A stretch of 5,099 nucleotides of DNA from Devosia sp. (GTDB lineage: Bacteria; Pseudomonadota; Alphaproteobacteria; Rhizobiales; Devosiaceae): NCBI GenBank assembly GCA_028290245.1, contig JAQGKG010000062.1, positions 1 through 5,099 of the forward strand, given 5' to 3'. A model generated the notes under the pieces. That model worked only from the letters and a program-made list of their open reading frames with translations. It ran no database searches and had not been told where the DNA came from. The position numbers and the translations under genes are program-made. Every line of letters starts with the position of its first letter. Positions within the stretch are counted from its first letter, which is position 1. This document shows positions 1 through 5,099 of the stretch, in pieces.

Positions 1-2336
<2,336 letters not shown>

Positions 2337-2423
2337 TGGGGTGATTCTTGGTTGATTGAGTTACCTTCCAGATAAGCCATTTCGCGAAAAAATGCGAATT
2401 TCGCACAGTGGAAATTGTGGAGA
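2337..2423 (-). promoter_or_regulatory. gyrA upstream region, presumed promoter and leader
   Basis: This 87-base, AT-richer gap separates the MFS stop codon from the gyrA start and is the natural place for a gyrA promoter. I cannot point to a convincing -35/-10 pair on the minus strand; TTATCT near 2373-2378 is only a weak -10 candidate. A purine-rich GGAAGG (minus strand, 2364-2369) looks like a ribosome binding site, but it lies 27 bases from the GTG start, too far for normal use. The 10-bp perfect palindrome TTTCGCGAAA is at 2380-2389. The promoter assignment rests on position, not on a recognised motif. Confidence 0.35.
2387..2405 (-). terminator. probable intrinsic terminator after the MFS gene
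   Basis: Read on the minus strand, TGCGAAATTCGCA (2393-2405) folds into a 5-bp stem with an AAT loop, formally a 6+1+6 inverted repeat, and is followed directly by six T residues (2387-2392). It begins 18 bases after the MFS stop codon and lies upstream of gyrA, where a rho-independent terminator would be expected. The stem is short, so termination may be weak. The same bases could also act as a protein-binding palindrome in the gyrA promoter region. Confidence 0.5.
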
Positions 2424-3650
2424 TCACGCCGCGACCGTGGCCTTTCGGTTCATTTGGCGAAAGCTGGGCAAGGCAACCGGCGCCAGCGTCGCCATCAGAT
2501 ACAGCAAACCGGTGACGCCGAGGGCAATCGCGATACCGTAACCGTCGATCAGCAACCCGCCATACAGCCCGCCGAAGGGCATCAAAGCCCAGGCGAGCGC
2601 CCCGAACAACGCGATGACGCGGCCCACCATGGCGGCCGGAATGCGCTCGAACAGGATGGCGCCGATGATGGGGTTGAGGAACCCTGCCGCGAAGCCACTG
2701 ACGATCAAGACCGCGACGATTGCCGGCAGCGGCGCATCTATGGCGAAGATGACCATGGGCATCGGCCCGGCAAACAAGAACCCGATGGTGTAGATCAGCA
2801 GCCGCGGCAGGCGCGCGCCGATGACGGCCGCGATGGCGGCGCCCGCTATCGAAGCGCCGGAAAACGTTGCGAGAAATATCCCGACCCAGGTGACGTCGAG
2901 GCCCGCTGATTTGACCCAGACCGGCAGCAGAACGATACCATAGGCCTGATCGAACAGGTTGGTTATCGCGATCATGATGCAGAGACTTCTGAGCACGGGA
3001 TCACCACTCAGCACGGTCCAGCCTGCCGCAAGGTCGGTGCCATAAGTAGTGGCGACATCGCGCTTCGTTGCCTGAGCCAGGCGGCCTGGAATGCCGAACG
3101 CCACCACCAGCCCGGACAGGCAGAATGCCAGCGCATTGGCCAGTAACGCCGGTGCTGGTCCGAGCAACGCGATTAGCGCCCCGGCGCTGGCAGCACCGAT
3201 CGTGCCGGCCAGCCGGTCACTTGCGCCCATCACGCCCGTCACCCGCTCAAGCGGCACGTGCCCAAGTGCCGCAATCGTTGGCACCAGCGCCTGCTTTGCC
3301 GCATCGGACGGCGCCCGCAGCACGCCGATCAACGCGACCGCAGGCAACAGCACCCAGATGGAGAGCACGCCCGCCCAGAACAGCAATGGCACCAGCGCCA
3401 CCGCGATCATCGAAAGCCTGTCGCACCAGATGGAAATACGCCGCGCCCCGATACGGTCGATCAGCGGGCCGGCTAGCGCTTTGGCAATAACATAGGGCGC
3501 CATCTCGGCAAATCCGACCAGACCGGTCAACACCGGACTACCGGTAGTGGTCAGCACCAGCCACGGAATAGCAATAGTCGACACCCGCGTACCGCCAATG
3601 GAGGCGACGCTAGCAACAGCCAGTGCGATCAGCGGGCCCTGCCTCGTCAT
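2424..3650 (-). CDS. MFS transporter (MFS_3 / EntS-like), probable drug or metabolite exporter
   Basis: This is a complete 408-residue inner-membrane protein, the usual length for a 12-helix MFS permease. Hydrophobic segments run through the whole protein, for example residues 6-33, 38-60, 82-112, 148-187, 222-245, 255-280, 284-304, 308-333, 343-365 and 370-393. The loop between helices 2 and 3 (residues 61-73, GPLIDRIGARRIS) matches MFS motif A. The segment RAPSDAAKQALVP (112-124) resembles the signature after helix 4 in the EntS/MefA-like MFS_3 group, whose members export siderophores, macrolides or other small molecules by proton antiport. The substrate here cannot be told. The ATG at 3648-3650 is preceded by GGAGGA (3663-3668) with a 12-base spacer, slightly long but the best start. 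The short polar N-terminus (MTRQG) followed at once by helix 1 is normal. The gene ends 87 bases before gyrA and follows the VapC remnant on the same strand. Confidence 0.88.
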   Translation of the reverse strand: MTRQGPLIALAVASVASIGGTRVSTIAIPWLVLTTTGSPVLTGLVGFAEMAPYVIAKALAGPLIDRIGARRISIWCDRLSMIAVALVPLLFWAGVLSIWVLLPAVALIGVLRAPSDAAKQALVPTIAALGHVPLERVTGVMGASDRLAGTIGAASAGALIALLGPAPALLANALAFCLSGLVVAFGIPGRLAQATKRDVATTYGTDLAAGWTVLSGDPVLRSLCIMIAITNLFDQAYGIVLLPVWVKSAGLDVTWVGIFLATFSGASIAGAAIAAVIGARLPRLLIYTIGFLFAGPMPMVIFAIDAPLPAIVAVLIVSGFAAGFLNPIIGAILFERIPAAMVGRVIALFGALAWALMPFGGLYGGLLIDGYGIAIALGVTGLLYLMATLAPVALPSFRQMNRKATVAA

Positions 3651-3697
3651 GATTCGACACCGTCCTCCGTCGTTCGTGGCGCAGTGTGAAGGATGAG

Positions 3698-3712
3698 GCT
3701 AGATACTCTAGC
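3698..3712. repeat. perfect 6-bp inverted repeat upstream of the MFS gene
   Basis: GCTAGATACTCTAGC consists of perfect 6-base arms around a 3-base centre. It lies 48 bases upstream of the MFS start and overlaps the stop codon (TAG, 3708-3710) of the VapC remnant. There is no T run next to it on either strand, so it is not a typical terminator. A regulator-binding site for the MFS promoter is possible. It shares CTAGATA with the palindrome in the hxlR-qorB gap (4342-4348), which may be chance. Confidence 0.45.
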
Positions 3713-3854
3713 GAGTCCAGTCCGCGATGCTTAGCCCCTCGACGCGCGAAAATTCGCTGGTGTTGTTGGTGATGAGGGTCAGGTTACGGGCCTTGGGCTG
3801 CCCAGCAATCAGGACGTCATATGTACCAACGGAGGTACCAAGGCTCGACGAACT
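3708..3854 (-). pseudogene. VapC-type PIN-domain toxin, C-terminal remnant
   Basis: The last 48 codons of a minus-strand frame ending in TAG at 3708-3710 read like the end of a VapC/PIN-domain ribonuclease of a type II toxin-antitoxin system. GTSVGTYDVLIAG corresponds to the family's 'G-x-x-I-G-x-Y-D-x-x-I-A' segment with its acidic residue. LTLITNNTSEFSRVEGLSI then ADW corresponds to the typical 'L-V-T-N-N-x-x-E-F-x-R-V-x-G-L' ending. A full VapC has about 125-140 residues. The N-terminal two thirds, with the first catalytic Asp and Glu, are absent: upstream the same frame runs into a shadow of the HxlR gene. No start codon with a ribosome binding site and no VapB antitoxin gene are visible. 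I read this as a decayed relic left by a deletion, 17 bases beyond the hxlR stop. The family call comes from recalled motifs, not an alignment. Confidence 0.65.
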
Positions 3855-3871
3855 AGCCTGATCTGACCGCC

Positions 3872-4276
3872 TCAGTTCGCCCCGTCGTACTCGGCCCTTG
3901 ACGCGTCGATGTGCGGGTGGTTCTGCCCAGCCCACTCGATCAGGTGCCCGAACGGTACGATGATGGACTCGCCCAATGGGGTCAGACGATATTCTACCGA
4001 GGGTGGCTTGGTGTCGTAGACGCGGCGGGCGACCATGCCGTCTCGTTGCAGGTCGCGTAGGGTTTGGGTCAGCATCTTCTGCGAAATGTCGGGCACCTCG
4101 CGGCGCAACTGGTTGAAGCGTTTGGGGCCGCTGGCCAGGGTCATCACCGACAGCATGCTCCATTTGTCGGAAATCTTGTCGAGCACGCCGCGTACCGGGC
4201 AGTCGCTGGACGGGCCATCAGGGGCATTGTTCCAGCGCTCGACATAAAGCGCGGCCTGTTCGGACATGTTCAACAT
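3872..4276 (-). CDS. HxlR-family winged helix-turn-helix transcriptional regulator
   Basis: This is a 134-residue MarR-like DNA-binding protein of the HxlR (DUF24) family, which bind operators as dimers and often sense quinones, aldehydes or other electrophiles. Cys26-Pro-Val opens the family domain (CPVRGVLDKISDKW, 26-39), and that cysteine is the residue used for redox sensing in relatives such as YodB, HypR and QorR. The helix-turn-helix runs from about 52 to 80 (RFNQLRREVPDISQKMLTQ, then LRDLQRDGMV). The wing is about 84-99, with the SVEYRLTPLG motif (93-102). The length is normal. The ATG at 4274-4276 has GGAG (4286-4289) with a 9-base spacer; Met4 is a less well placed alternative. The gene is divergent from the qorB-like gene, the ytfH/ytfG arrangement of E. 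coli, which suggests that it controls that gene and itself. The exact inducer is unknown. Confidence 0.92.
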   Translation of the reverse strand: MLNMSEQAALYVERWNNAPDGPSSDCPVRGVLDKISDKWSMLSVMTLASGPKRFNQLRREVPDISQKMLTQTLRDLQRDGMVARRVYDTKPPSVEYRLTPLGESIIVPFGHLIEWAGQNHPHIDASRAEYDGAN

Positions 4277-4289
4277 GGGTGGTTACTCC

Positions 4290-4316
4290 AAAGTGCCTTT
4301 ATGCGGTGAAAGTGCC
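4290..4316. promoter_or_regulatory. direct repeat AAAGTGCC, candidate regulator site at the hxlR promoter
   Basis: AAAGTGCC occurs at 4290-4297 and again at 4309-4316, a 19-base offset, close to two helical turns. On the minus strand the copies (GGCACTTT) flank CATAAA (4298-4303), a weak -10 candidate for hxlR. The position directly before the hxlR ribosome binding site would suit autoregulation. Direct-repeat binding sites have been described for HxlR of Bacillus subtilis, but the sequence here is not known to be bound by this regulator. Confidence 0.4.
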
Positions 4317-4342
4317 CTCTTTCGCTCCTAGTCGAAGCCGCC

Positions 4343-4358
4343 TAGATAGCGCTCTCTA
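4343..4358. promoter_or_regulatory. near-perfect 16-bp palindrome, candidate HxlR operator
   Basis: TAGATAGCGCTCTCTA is an inverted repeat of two 8-base arms with one mismatched pair, centred on AGCGCT. It lies in the middle of the divergent hxlR-qorB gap, 65 bases before the qorB start, where a dimeric winged-helix regulator could act on both promoters. The -35/-10 elements of the plus-strand promoter are not clear; GATACT at 4362-4367, just downstream, is a possible but weak -10 element. The role as operator is inferred from symmetry and position. Confidence 0.4.
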
Positions 4359-4423
4359 TTCGATACTTACTCTCCATCGGCATTCGCCGCAAGGACGGGT
4401 CTGTCGCAACAAGGACAGCGAAA

Positions 4424-5099
4424 ATGACAGAATTCAAGGATCAGACCCTGCTGGTAACTGGCGCCGGTGGCAATCTCGGCCGCCTTGCGGTGGAAGAACT
4501 TTTGGTGCGCGGCGCCACCAAGATCGTCGCCGGCACGCGCGACACAGCCAAGCTGGCCGATCTGGCCGCCAAGGGCGTCGATGTACGCCACCTCGATTTC
4601 GATGATGCAGCCAGCGTCGCCAAGGCATTTGCCGGCGTCGATCGCCTGCTGCTGATCAGCACAGTTGCCGCCAACCGCGCCGAGCAGCAGGCTAATGCCG
4701 TCGCCGCCGCCAAGGCCGCAGGCGTCAAGCATGTCGTCTATACTTCCGCACCGAACGCCCGCCCCAACGCGGATGCCGGTGGCATCAACGACCACTATTG
4801 GACCGAGCAGGCCATCGCCGCATCGAGCCTCGACTTCACCCTGCTCCGCAATCACATCTATGCCGAAGTCACCTTGATGGGCGTCGATCACGCGCTGGCC
4901 AGCGGCCAGATGTTTAACGCAACCAAAGGCCGCGGCCGCACCTATGTTACCCGCGCCGACGCCGCCCGCACCGCCGCGGGCGCCCTGCTCTCCGCTGAAG
5001 GCAAGCAGGTTCTCGACGTCACCGGCCCTACGGCCTTAACCCCAGACGAAGTGGCAAAGCTGCTGAGCGGCCTGTCGGGCAAGCCTCTTGCCGCTGTCG
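4424..5099 (+). CDS. qorB: NmrA-like NAD(P)H:quinone oxidoreductase (QorB/YtfG type), 3' end cut by the window
   Basis: The visible 225 codons encode an atypical short-chain dehydrogenase of the NmrA/QorB group, soluble enzymes that reduce quinones with NAD(P)H. The N-terminal Rossmann motif is TGAGGNLG (12-19), a GxxGxxG signature. The segment VAKAFAGVDRLLLIS (about 64-78) is the family's 'ALxGVDxLLLIS'. VKHVVYTS (about 100-107) follows. The stretch DHYWTEQAIAASSLDFTLLR and NHIYAE near residues 125-150 matches the QorB 'H-x-x-T-E-x-A-I-x-x-S-G-L-x-x-T-x-L-R-N' block. QorB proteins have about 285 residues, so some 60 are missing at the right edge. The ATG has AAGGA at 4411-4415 with an 8-base spacer. 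The divergent HxlR regulator supports the call and suggests induction by quinones or electrophiles. The substrate has not been shown, and another NmrA-family reductase is possible, so the symbol is by similarity. Confidence 0.88.
   Translation, partial: MTEFKDQTLLVTGAGGNLGRLAVEELLVRGATKIVAGTRDTAKLADLAAKGVDVRHLDFDDAASVAKAFAGVDRLLLISTVAANRAEQQANAVAAAKAAGVKHVVYTSAPNARPNADAGGINDHYWTEQAIAASSLDFTLLRNHIYAEVTLMGVDHALASGQMFNATKGRGRTYVTRADAARTAAGALLSAEGKQVLDVTGPTALTPDEVAKLLSGLSGKPLAAV

Noticed and set aside
2415..3495. Several plus-strand open frames (2415-2909, 3068-3490, 3091-3495) opposite the MFS gene
   Set aside because: Their proteins are low-complexity and rich in Arg, Ala, Pro or Gln, and the opposite strand encodes a coherent 12-helix transporter across the same bases.
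3855..4163. Upstream part of the 151-codon minus-strand frame that ends in the VapC-like tail
   Set aside because: This part overlaps the HxlR coding sequence in another frame and has an Arg/Pro-rich composition with no PIN-domain features. Only the last 48 codons are meaningful.
2424..4276. A single operon hxlR-vapC'-MFS-gyrA
   Set aside because: All are on the minus strand, but the gaps contain a dead gene remnant, an inverted repeat and a terminator-like hairpin, so co-transcription is not supported by the sequence alone.
4367..4891. A 174-codon minus-strand frame opposite the qorB-like gene
   Set aside because: It is a Gly/Ala/Ile/Asp-rich mirror of the NmrA-like frame, which has a clear Rossmann motif and a ribosome binding site on the plus strand.

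Overview
The window looks like a chromosomal segment of an alphaproteobacterium, most likely of the order Hyphomicrobiales. The basis is the GC-rich, GC-ending codon use and the overall character of the GyrA protein. A placement near Devosiaceae is only an impression from the GyrA sequence style and was not tested.

Layout from left to right. (1) 1-2336, minus strand: a 5'-complete, 3'-truncated gyrA (DNA gyrase subunit A), with 778 codons visible. The breakage-reunion domain is intact, with catalytic Tyr131 and a recognisable GyrA box. The quinolone-resistance-determining region carries Met where E. coli GyrA has Asp87. (2) 2337-2423: a short AT-rich gap with overlapping palindromes and a likely intrinsic terminator, and presumably the gyrA promoter. 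(3) 2424-3650, minus strand: a complete 12-helix major facilitator superfamily (MFS) exporter. (4) 3651-3871: a short gap with a perfect inverted repeat, and the decayed C-terminal end of a VapC-type PIN-domain toxin on the minus strand. (5) 3872-4276, minus strand: an HxlR-family winged-helix regulator with the family's N-terminal cysteine. (6) 4277-4423: a divergent intergenic region with a direct repeat and a near-perfect palindrome, both candidate operators. (7) 4424-5099, plus strand: a 3'-truncated NmrA/QorB-like NAD(P)H-dependent quinone oxidoreductase.

The hxlR/qorB pair has the same divergent arrangement as ytfH/ytfG (qorB) of E. coli. It is best read as a small electrophile- or quinone-responsive unit in which the regulator controls its neighbour and probably itself. 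The MFS gene and gyrA lie downstream of the regulator on the same strand, but each has its own upstream gap, and nothing shows that they form one operon with hxlR. I see no clear new multi-gene system. The points most worth a second look are the GyrA Met96 substitution, the VapC remnant and the repeat architecture of the two regulatory gaps.
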